Shown here one piece after another: positions 35,748-43,191 of a DNA stretch of 64,000 bases (the first letter of the stretch is position 1; each line of letters opens with the position of its first letter). This DNA comes from Tenacibaculum aiptasiae (lineage in GTDB: Bacteria > Bacteroidota > Bacteroidia > Flavobacteriales > Flavobacteriaceae): positions 124,220 to 188,219 of the forward strand of contig NZ_WAAU01000012.1 of assembly GCF_008806755.1 (NCBI RefSeq), in the 5' to 3' direction. Made by a program: the position numbers and the translations under genes. Under the pieces are notes generated by a model, which saw nothing but the letters and a program-made list of their open reading frames with translations, was not told where the DNA came from and made no database searches.

Positions 35748-38690
35748 ATGAAAAAAACACTATTACTCCTATTATTCATGTGTTTGTCTACAGTATATGC
35801 ACAAGAATATTTTCCTAATAACAAAGGAGTCAAAACATCCAAAAACAATGTATTTGCTTTTACCAATGCTAAAATTTATGTAAATCCAAATACTATTATC
35901 AAAAAAGGAACACTACTTATCAAAGATGGTAAAGTTGTAAGTAGTGGTAAGTCTGTTTCAATTCCTAAAAATGCGCAAGTAATTGACTTAAAAGGAAAAA
36001 CTATTTATCCTTCTTTTATCGATGCCTATACTACTTTTGGTATACAAACCCCTAAAAGAGAAGGATGGTCAGGTAAGCGTCCACAATATGAAGCTGGTAG
36101 AAAAGGATATTATTGGAACGATCATATTAGACCTGATGTAAATCCTTTAAATCAATTTAAATTTGATACTAAAAAAGCTAAAGAGTTATTAAACTTAGGT
36201 TTTGGTGTTGTTAATACACACTTAGAAGACGGTATTATGCAGGGTAATGGAGTATTAGTAGCACTTAATCCAAATAGTACTAATGCCTATAGAATTTTAG
36301 ACAAAGAATCAGGAAACTATTTATCGTTTAGTAAAAGTAAGAAATCGCGTCAAACATATCCAACTTCTCGTATGGGAGCAATGGCTTTGTTAAGACAAAC
36401 ATATTTAGATGCTAATTGGTATGCTAAAGGTAAAATGAAGAATACCGATTTAGCTTTACAAGCATTAAATGATAAAAAAGATTTGGCTCAAATTTTTAGA
36501 GGGGGAAACTATCTAGATGATTTAAGAGCTGATAAAGTTGGTGACGAATTTGGAATTCAATATACCATAGTTGGTGGTGGTGATGAATTTGAGCGCATTA
36601 ATGATATAAAAAATACCAATGCTACTTTTATAATCCCTATTAATTTTAGAAAAGCTTACGATGTTAGCGATCCTTTTTTAGCTGATCAAGTAGCACTTAG
36701 CGATATGCGTAAATGGAATCAAGAGCCTTCTAATCCATCAGTATTAGCTAAAAATAAAGTTCCTTTTGCTTTAACAACGTATCAATTAAAAAAAGCAACT
36801 GATTTTACAGCTAACTTAAGAAAAGCTATAAAATATGGATTAAACAAAACGAAAGCTTTAGAAGCTTTAACTACAATTCCTGCAAATATTCTTAAAAATA
36901 CTAAGATTGGAAACTTAAACAATGGAAGTTATGCTAACTTCTTAATTACTTCAGGAGATATTTTTGATAAGAATACTACCTTATACGAAAACTGGGTTCA
37001 AGGAGACAAAAATGTTGTGAACCCTATGAACATTAAAGACCTTTCTGGAGAATACACTTTAACTACTAATGGTAAAACATATAATATGACTATTAGTGGA
37101 AAAGGAGCTAAACAAAAAGCAGCTATAAAGCAAGGTGATAAAAAAGTGAATTCTAAATTTTCTTTCAAAGATAACTGGGTTACTATTACTTTGAGAGAAG
37201 GAGATAATTTCACACGCTTATCAAGTTTTGTAGAAGATAAAAACTTAAAAGGAACTGCTATAGATAATAATGGAAACACATCGCAATGGTCAGCAGTTTT
37301 TAACTCTAAAAAGAAAGATAAAAAAGCTAAAAAAGGAGACAAAAATAAAATTCCTGAAATAGTAGCTGTTACTTATCCAAATGTTGGATATGGTAATACT
37401 AGTAAGCCAAAACAAGAAAATATTTTAATTAAAAACACAACAGTTTGGACCTCAGAAAATGGAACTATTTTAAACAATACTGATGTTTTAATTAAAAATG
37501 GAAAAATTAGTCAAATAGGTAAAAATCTTTCTTCTAGAGGAGCTAAAGTTATTGACGGAACTGGAAAATACTTAACAGCCGGAATTGTTGATGAGCATTC
37601 ACATATTGCTACATCAGCAGTAAATGAAGCAGGACATAATTCAACAGCTGAAGTTACTATAGAAGATGTTGTAAATCCTGATGATATTAATATTTATAGA
37701 AACTTGACTGGTGGTGTAACTTCAATACAAGTATTACACGGTTCGGCAAACCCAATTGGTGGGCGTTCTGCAATACTTAAATTAAAATGGGGTGAAAACG
37801 CAGATAAATTAATTTACAAGAACTCTCCAAAATTTATCAAGTTTGCTTTAGGTGAAAATGTAAAGCAATCAAACTGGGGAGATTTACAAACTGTACGTTT
37901 TCCACAAACACGTATGGGAGTTGAACAAGTTTATATTGATTATTTCCAAAGAGCTAAAGAATACGATGCTAAAAAGAAAAGTGGTCAACCATACCGTAAA
38001 GATTTAGAGTTAGAAGCTTTGGCAGAAATTATAAATAAAGAGCGTTTTATTTCATGTCACTCATATGTGCAATCAGAAATTAATATGTTAATGAAAGTTG
38101 CTGAAATGTTTGATTTCAACATTAATACATTCACACATATTTTAGAAGGATATAAAGTAGCTGATAAAATGAAAAAACACGGTGTTGGTGGATCTACATT
38201 TGCCGACTGGTGGGCTTATAAGTACGAGGTAAATGATGCAATTCCATATAATGCAGCAATCATGCATAGACAAGGTGTAACGGTTGCTATAAATTCTGAT
38301 GACGCGGAAATGTCTAGAAGATTAAATCAAGAAGCTGCTAAATTGGTAAAATATGGTGGTTTATCTGAACAAGAAGCTTGGGCTACAGTAACTATAAACC
38401 CTGCTAAATTATTACACTTAGATCAACAAACTGGAAGTATTAAAGAAGGTAAAGATGCCGATGTTGTTTTATGGAGTGGAAACCCACTTTCTGTATATTC
38501 AAAAGCAGAAAAAACAATTATTGATGGTACTATCTACTTTGATATTGATGCCGATTTACGAAAAAGAAAATCAATTAAAGAAGAGCGTTCTAAATTGATT
38601 AATATGATGTTACAAGAAAAATTAAAAGGAGCTAAAACTCAAGCACCTTCTAAGAAAACTAAAAAATTATTCCACTGTGATACTGAATAA
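35748..38690 (+). CDS. secreted two-domain amidohydrolase (one active-looking and one degenerate half)
   Basis: The protein has 980 residues with a signal peptide ending VYAQ. It contains two amidohydrolase-superfamily units. The first (about 35-435) has the flanking beta-sandwich but lacks H-x-H; the position reads PSFIDAYTTFG. Residues about 435-525 form a spacer domain. The second (about 560-960) is complete: DEHSHIA, CHSY, THILEG and the Asp in INSDDAEM, a full binuclear metal site. It should hydrolyse a cyclic amide or dipeptide-like substrate in the periplasm. The next gene encodes a related degenerate protein. Confidence 0.85.
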   Translation: MKKTLLLLLFMCLSTVYAQEYFPNNKGVKTSKNNVFAFTNAKIYVNPNTIIKKGTLLIKDGKVVSSGKSVSIPKNAQVIDLKGKTIYPSFIDAYTTFGIQTPKREGWSGKRPQYEAGRKGYYWNDHIRPDVNPLNQFKFDTKKAKELLNLGFGVVNTHLEDGIMQGNGVLVALNPNSTNAYRILDKESGNYLSFSKSKKSRQTYPTSRMGAMALLRQTYLDANWYAKGKMKNTDLALQALNDKKDLAQIFRGGNYLDDLRADKVGDEFGIQYTIVGGGDEFERINDIKNTNATFIIPINFRKAYDVSDPFLADQVALSDMRKWNQEPSNPSVLAKNKVPFALTTYQLKKATDFTANLRKAIKYGLNKTKALEALTTIPANILKNTKIGNLNNGSYANFLITSGDIFDKNTTLYENWVQGDKNVVNPMNIKDLSGEYTLTTNGKTYNMTISGKGAKQKAAIKQGDKKVNSKFSFKDNWVTITLREGDNFTRLSSFVEDKNLKGTAIDNNGNTSQWSAVFNSKKKDKKAKKGDKNKIPEIVAVTYPNVGYGNTSKPKQENILIKNTTVWTSENGTILNNTDVLIKNGKISQIGKNLSSRGAKVIDGTGKYLTAGIVDEHSHIATSAVNEAGHNSTAEVTIEDVVNPDDINIYRNLTGGVTSIQVLHGSANPIGGRSAILKLKWGENADKLIYKNSPKFIKFALGENVKQSNWGDLQTVRFPQTRMGVEQVYIDYFQRAKEYDAKKKSGQPYRKDLELEALAEIINKERFISCHSYVQSEINMLMKVAEMFDFNINTFTHILEGYKVADKMKKHGVGGSTFADWWAYKYEVNDAIPYNAAIMHRQGVTVAINSDDAEMSRRLNQEAAKLVKYGGLSEQEAWATVTINPAKLLHLDQQTGSIKEGKDADVVLWSGNPLSVYSKAEKTIIDGTIYFDIDADLRKRKSIKEERSKLINMMLQEKLKGAKTQAPSKKTKKLFHCDTE

Positions 38691-38709
38691 GAACTTAAAA
38701 AAAACAAAC

Positions 38710-40008
38710 ATGAAACTAAAAGTAATATATAGTCTATTGTGTTTCTTATTCATAGGAAATATAATGGCACAACAAACGCCAGCTCCTAAACAAACTACCG
38801 ATTATAGTATTGAGGGAGCCACAGCTCACTTAGGAAATGGAGAAGTAATTGAAAACTCTTTAATTATGTTCTCTAAAGGTAAAATTTCTTTTGTTGGTAG
38901 CGCTAATATGAGAATAGCTCGTATAGGTACAATAATTAATGCCAAAGGAAAACATGTATACCCAGGTTTTATTGCTGCTAATACTTCATTAGGTTTAGCT
39001 GAAATTGATGCTGTAAGAGCTACTAGAGATTTTGATGAAATAGGAAATATGCTTCCTCATATACGTAGTATTATTGCTTATAATACAGAAAGTAAAGTTG
39101 TTGAAAGTATGAGACCTAATGGTGTTTTTATGGCACAAATAACTCCAAGAGGAGGTGTAATATCGGGAACATCATCAGTTGTACAATTCGATGCTTGGAA
39201 CTGGGAAGACGCTGTTTTAAAAACAGATGATGGTGTTCATATGAATTGGCCTAGTAGTTTTAGACCTACAAGCTGGAGCTTTGGTGGTGTTGGAAATTTT
39301 AAACCTAACAAAAATTACCAAAAAAGTATTGATCATATAGAAAAATACATTACCAATGCTAAGAGTTATTTAGCTGGAAAAAAAGAAGCAAAGATTTTAC
39401 CATACGAAGCTTTACAAGGAGTGTTAAATGGTACTCAAAAAATGTTTGTACATGTAAATGGTCAAAAATCGATAACAGATGCTGTAAATACTCTAAAAAA
39501 GCTTGGTATTAAGAATATTGTAATTGTAAAAGGTAGAGAAGCAGAAAAAGTAGCTGATTTATTAAAAAGCAATAATATCCCTGTAATTTTAGAAAGAGCC
39601 CACAGATTACCTGGAGGTGAAGATGAAGATTATGATTTACCTTTCCGTGCTGCTAAAATGCTAAGCGATGCGGGAATTTTAGTAGGTTTAGGTATGGAAG
39701 GAGATATGGAACGTATGAATACAAGAAATCTTCCTTTTTATGCTGGAACTTATGCCGCTTATGGTTTAGACAAAGAAAAAGCTGTACAACTTATCACAGA
39801 AAACAATGCAAAAATTCTAGGAGTAAACGATAAAGTAGGAACCTTAGCTGTAGGTAAAGATGCAACTTTATTTATTTCAGAAGGTGATGCTTTAGATATG
39901 CGAACAAATATTTTAACAGACGCTTTTATACAAGGAAGAAAAATTAGTTTGGAAACACATCAAACAAAATTATGGAAACGATATTCCAACAAGTATAAAA
40001 ATCAATAA
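38710..40008 (+). CDS. amidohydrolase-family protein lacking metal ligands
   Basis: The protein has 432 residues from the ATG at 38710; an earlier in-frame start at 38677 would overlap the previous gene and precede the signal peptide (ending NIMAQ). It aligns with the first half of the preceding protein. The H-x-H position reads YPGFIAANTSLG, and the later segment where NSD is expected reads GLGMEGDMERM, so it probably does not bind metals. The last part (LAVGKDATLFISEG) is the family's C-terminal sandwich. It is co-transcribed, 19 bases downstream, and may be a non-catalytic subunit. Confidence 0.83.
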   Translation: MKLKVIYSLLCFLFIGNIMAQQTPAPKQTTDYSIEGATAHLGNGEVIENSLIMFSKGKISFVGSANMRIARIGTIINAKGKHVYPGFIAANTSLGLAEIDAVRATRDFDEIGNMLPHIRSIIAYNTESKVVESMRPNGVFMAQITPRGGVISGTSSVVQFDAWNWEDAVLKTDDGVHMNWPSSFRPTSWSFGGVGNFKPNKNYQKSIDHIEKYITNAKSYLAGKKEAKILPYEALQGVLNGTQKMFVHVNGQKSITDAVNTLKKLGIKNIVIVKGREAEKVADLLKSNNIPVILERAHRLPGGEDEDYDLPFRAAKMLSDAGILVGLGMEGDMERMNTRNLPFYAGTYAAYGLDKEKAVQLITENNAKILGVNDKVGTLAVGKDATLFISEGDALDMRTNILTDAFIQGRKISLETHQTKLWKRYSNKYKNQ

Positions 40009-40013
40009 CAAAG

Positions 40014-40040
40014 AAGCTCGGTACTAACCGAGCTTTTTTT
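40014..40040 (+). terminator. intrinsic terminator after the amidohydrolase pair
   Basis: The arms AAGCTCGGT / ACCGAGCTT have a 4-base loop and a seven-T run, 6 bases after the stop. Confidence 0.88.
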
Positions 40041-40090
40041 ATACTTCAAAATTTATCTGAAAACTAGTAAGTCAAATACGCTATATTCAA

Positions 40091-40098
40091 TATTTTTG
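40091..40098 (+). promoter_or_regulatory. -7 promoter box, predicted leaderless start
   Basis: TATTTTTG fits TAnnTTTG and ends 4 bases before the ATG at 40103. Confidence 0.55.
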
Positions 40099-40102
40099 CA
40101 AC

Positions 40103-40897
40103 ATGAAAATAATAAGCAGTACGCAAAATTCTTACATAAAAGATTTATTAAAACTACAAGACAAATCCAGAGAACGAAAGAAAAAAGGGTTGTTTTTAGT
40201 AGAAGGAAAACGTGAAATATCTTTAGTAATTAAAGGAGCTTATCAAATAGAAACAATTTTATTTGTTCCTGAATTATTTTCAGAAAAAAGTTTACAGGAA
40301 ATACAAAAGCATACAACAAACTGTATTGAAATAACCAAAGAAGTATACCAAAAATTAGCTTACCGAGATACTACCGAAGGCGTAATTGCAGTAGTTAAAA
40401 CTAAAAATTTTGAGTTGAACTCTATTCAATTTAACACTCCTACTCCACTTGTTTTAGTATTAGAAGGGATTGAAAAACCTGGAAATATTGGAGCTATGTT
40501 ACGATCGGCAGATGCAGCCAATATTGATGCAGTATTAATAGCAAATCCGAAAACAGATTTATTCAACCCTAACATTGTACGTTCTAGTGTTGGTTGCTTA
40601 TTTACCAATCAAATAGGTGTAGGAACTACAGATGAAACTATTGCTTTTTTACAACAGCAAAATATTCATATTTACAGTGCCACATTGCAAAATTCTAATG
40701 AGTATCATAAAAACGATTACAAACAAGCTACAGCATTAGTAGTAGGAACTGAAGCTAATGGATTAACACAAGAATGGCGTGACAAAGCAACTCAGAATAT
40801 AAACATTCCTATGCAGGGGGAAATAGACTCTATGAATGTTTCTGTAGCTGCTGCTATATTAATTTTTGAAGCTAAACGACAACGAGATTTTAAATAA
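40103..40897 (+). CDS. TrmH/SpoU-family RNA 2'-O-methyltransferase
   Basis: The protein has 264 residues. An N-terminal substrate-binding domain with the opening STQNSYIKDLLKLQDKSRERK precedes the SPOUT domain. The three SpoU motifs are present: LEGIEKPGNIGAMLRSADAA, LVVGTEANGLTQEW and IPMQGEIDSMNVSVAAAI. It uses S-adenosylmethionine to methylate a ribose in rRNA or tRNA; the target is not predictable. It is transcribed from a promoter almost touching the ATG. Confidence 0.92.
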   Translation: MKIISSTQNSYIKDLLKLQDKSRERKKKGLFLVEGKREISLVIKGAYQIETILFVPELFSEKSLQEIQKHTTNCIEITKEVYQKLAYRDTTEGVIAVVKTKNFELNSIQFNTPTPLVLVLEGIEKPGNIGAMLRSADAANIDAVLIANPKTDLFNPNIVRSSVGCLFTNQIGVGTTDETIAFLQQQNIHIYSATLQNSNEYHKNDYKQATALVVGTEANGLTQEWRDKATQNINIPMQGEIDSMNVSVAAAILIFEAKRQRDFK

Positions 40898-40927
40898 AAT
40901 CTATTTGTCTGCACTTAATCTTTTAAC

Positions 40928-40935
40928 TATTTTTG
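40928..40935 (+). promoter_or_regulatory. -7 promoter box for the small membrane protein
   Basis: TATTTTTG ends 17 bases upstream of the ATG at 40953. It lies inside a longer reading frame starting at 40866, which argues for the shorter gene. Confidence 0.5.
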
Positions 40936-40952
40936 CAGTCGATTATTTACTT

Positions 40953-41258
40953 ATGGAAAAATTAAAACAACGTTGGGGTATTGAAAATAATTGGGCAATC
41001 ATAGCAATCCTAATTGTTTTCGCTATTAACGGTTCTTTTGCAGCTTGGGTTGCTAAACCTATTACAGCTTTCTTAGGGCTTCATCAAGAAACAACTGCTG
41101 CTTGGATTTATTGGCCATTACGTATTTTGTTAATTTTCCCTATTTATCAAGCAACGTTACCAATAGTTGGTTGGTTATTTGGTCAATTTAAGTTCTTTTG
41201 GGCTTTCGAGAAAAAGTTTTTAGGTCGCTTAGGTTTAGGTTTCCTATTTAAAAGCTAG
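40953..41258 (+). CDS. DUF6787-like small membrane protein
   Basis: The protein has 101 residues from the ATG at 40953, chosen because of the promoter box just upstream; an in-frame ATG at 40866 would overlap the methyltransferase gene by 32 bases. Two hydrophobic segments (WAIIAILIVFAINGSFAAWV and IYWPLRILLIFPIYQATLPI) are followed by a basic aromatic tail ending LGRLGLGFLFKS. The sequence is typical of a short, well-conserved Bacteroidota inner-membrane protein. Function unknown; the DUF number is from memory. Confidence 0.75.
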   Translation: MEKLKQRWGIENNWAIIAILIVFAINGSFAAWVAKPITAFLGLHQETTAAWIYWPLRILLIFPIYQATLPIVGWLFGQFKFFWAFEKKFLGRLGLGFLFKS

Positions 41259-41340
41259 TTTTTAATAATAATAAATATTATCATTTTCCATTATGATTAA
41301 AAGCATTTCTTAAAATTAAAACACAATTAATTCTATATAA

Positions 41341-41370
41341 AAAAGCTTAACATAAATGTTAAGCTTTTCT
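41341..41370 (-). terminator. intrinsic terminator of the double-glycine peptide gene
   Basis: Thirteen-base arms AAAAGCTTAACAT / ATGTTAAGCTTTT with a 2-base spacer, 5 bases past the stop of the gene at 41373. Flanked by A/T runs, so it could act in both directions. Confidence 0.8.
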
Positions 41371-41372
41371 TT

Positions 41373-41561
41373 TTAATTTGCAATATACTCTTGACAAATC
41401 TTTTCAAATTTCGCTATTAACCTTCGAGAACCTTCTTCATCACCTCTTCTAAGATGTCTATCTGATCTATTAAGTAATCTTTGGCATCTTCTCATACTTG
41501 GACCTCCTGCAAATATTTCTGATTGTTCTGTTCTGGTTAATTCTTTTCCTAGTAATTTCAT
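41373..41561 (-). CDS. orphan peptide with bacteriocin-type double-glycine leader
   Basis: The protein has 62 residues. The first 20, MKLLGKELTRTEQSEIFAGG, match the double-glycine leader pattern (L-T/S-x-x-E-x-x-x-I-x-G-G) cut by C39-peptidase ABC exporters. The predicted 42-residue product (21-62) is strongly basic, with Arg-rich runs and two Cys (26 and 56) that could form a disulfide. No exporter, modifying enzyme or immunity gene lies nearby, so the exporter must be elsewhere. It has its own terminator. Possible roles are bacteriocin, signalling peptide or precursor; the leader call is good, the function open. Confidence 0.75.
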   Translation of the reverse strand: MKLLGKELTRTEQSEIFAGGPSMRRCQRLLNRSDRHLRRGDEEGSRRLIAKFEKICQEYIAN

Positions 41562-41650
41562 GTTTTAAAATTTAAATTAATACTGCTAATCTAAAGCTAA
41601 AAAATAAATTTCACATAGATTTTACTATAATTTTTTCTTAAAAAGAATAT

Positions 41651-42505
41651 CTAAACCTTGAGTACTTTATGAATAGGAATTGGAAGTTGTACTCCTTCAG
41701 CTAAAAAACGTTTGTGTACTGCTTCTTTTAAAGCACATTTTGTTTTAAACTCTTGAAAAGGTTCATTCAACCATACATAAGCACGCATATGTATGTGATC
41801 TGGATGTATATCTATTACACGTACATCTACTTGCTCTGCGTTTGCCATTACTTGTTCTGGAGTTCTAAAATCAATTACAGTTGGTAATTTTATGGCTTCT
41901 TCTTGTATAATTTTTCTAGCCAAATCAATATTAGCTTTTATACCTAGTTTGAAATTATTAAAACTTAAAACATGTGAATCTTCTATCGTATGATTCAATA
42001 CTGAATCGGTACTAATAACCGAATTTGGTATAATTAATCGTTTGTTTTCAAAATTATTAATTACCGTATGACGTAAAGTAATGTCTTCTACAATACCAAC
42101 TCTTGTATCGTCTAATTTGATATAATCTCCTACTCTAAACGGACGGAAAATAACAATAAAAGCTCCCGCTATTAAATTCGATAAAGCTGCCTGTGCGGCA
42201 AAACCGATTATCGCAGCTAATATACCGGCTCCTGAGAATATTAAAGTAGCTTTACTTCTAAAAGCTGGTACAGTCATAATAATATAGGCTATACCGAAAA
42301 GACCTAGAAAAAACTTAACCGAATTTCTAAAAAACAAGATACTTGTTCTTCCATAGCGATCTGTTTTTCTTCGTTTTATTATTTGAACTATAATATAACG
42401 CGTAATTCTAGATAATAACCAAACTACTAATCCGACGACAAGTATGTAACCTACAATTCCAAAAAAAGAATCTAAATTAAACTGGTATGTATGTAGTTCT
42501 TTCAT
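41651..42505 (-). CDS. MscS-family small-conductance mechanosensitive channel
   Basis: The protein has 284 residues. Three membrane helices precede the pore motif GILAAIIGFAAQAALSNLIAGAFI, followed by the beta domain (FRPFRVGDYIKLDDTRVGIVEDITLRHTVI) and the C-terminal cytoplasmic cage. It should release small osmolytes on hypo-osmotic shock, in the inner membrane. It is the last gene of the parE-parC operon and overlaps the racemase stop by one base. Confidence 0.93.
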   Translation of the reverse strand: MKELHTYQFNLDSFFGIVGYILVVGLVVWLLSRITRYIIVQIIKRRKTDRYGRTSILFFRNSVKFFLGLFGIAYIIMTVPAFRSKATLIFSGAGILAAIIGFAAQAALSNLIAGAFIVIFRPFRVGDYIKLDDTRVGIVEDITLRHTVINNFENKRLIIPNSVISTDSVLNHTIEDSHVLSFNNFKLGIKANIDLARKIIQEEAIKLPTVIDFRTPEQVMANAEQVDVRVIDIHPDHIHMRAYVWLNEPFQEFKTKCALKEAVHKRFLAEGVQLPIPIHKVLKV

Positions 42506-43191
42506 TACTTTGAAAGATTAAATGCTTTTGTTGCGTGAATAGTTGTAGTATCAAAAACAGGAATTGAAACATCTTCTTGTTTTATCAATAAAGGTATTTC
42601 AGTACATCCTAAAATAACTCCTTCTATACCTTGCTCCTCTAATTTACGTATAATTTTTAGATATGCTTCTTTGGAGTTTTTATTTAAAACTCCTTTAGCT
42701 AATTCATTATAAATAACTGTGTGGATAATAGCTCTATCTTCTTTATCTGGTATTATTGTTTCTATGCCCATACTTTTTAATACATCTGTATAAAAAGTTT
42801 TCTCCATAGTATACTTTGTACCTAACAATGCTACCTTTTTTAATTTCTTTTCTAAAATTACCTCACCAGTAGCTTCTGCAATATGTATAACAGGAATTTG
42901 TATGGCTTCTTTAACCTCATTTATTGTTAAATGCATGGTATTGGCACATATTACAATACAGGATGCACCTGCCGCTTCTAAACTTTTTGCTGCATCAACC
43001 ATAATGGTAGCTAAAACATCCCATTTACCTTCGGTTTGAAGTTGAGATATTTTACCAAAATCCATAGAATTAATAAGAACTTTTGCCGAGTGCTTTTCGC
43101 CAAACGATTCTGTGGCTAACTTATTTAGTACCTGATAGTACATAATAGTTGACTGCGGTGTAATCCCTCCTATTAATCCTATTGTTTTCAT
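42505..43191 (-). CDS. aspartate/glutamate racemase family protein
   Basis: The protein has 228 residues. The N-terminal TIGLIGGITPQSTIMYYQ is typical of aspartate racemases. The two catalytic Cys are in VICANTMH and VILGCTEIPLLI. It is a cofactor-independent amino-acid racemase, probably making D-aspartate or D-glutamate; which one cannot be told. It starts immediately after parC and runs into mscS. Confidence 0.9.
   Translation of the reverse strand: MKTIGLIGGITPQSTIMYYQVLNKLATESFGEKHSAKVLINSMDFGKISQLQTEGKWDVLATIMVDAAKSLEAAGASCIVICANTMHLTINEVKEAIQIPVIHIAEATGEVILEKKLKKVALLGTKYTMEKTFYTDVLKSMGIETIIPDKEDRAIIHTVIYNELAKGVLNKNSKEAYLKIIRKLEEQGIEGVILGCTEIPLLIKQEDVSIPVFDTTTIHATKAFNLSK

Noticed and set aside
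40866..40952. Overlapping N-terminal extension of the small membrane protein
   Set aside because: It overlaps the methyltransferase gene and contains a promoter box; the conserved membrane protein starts at 40953.
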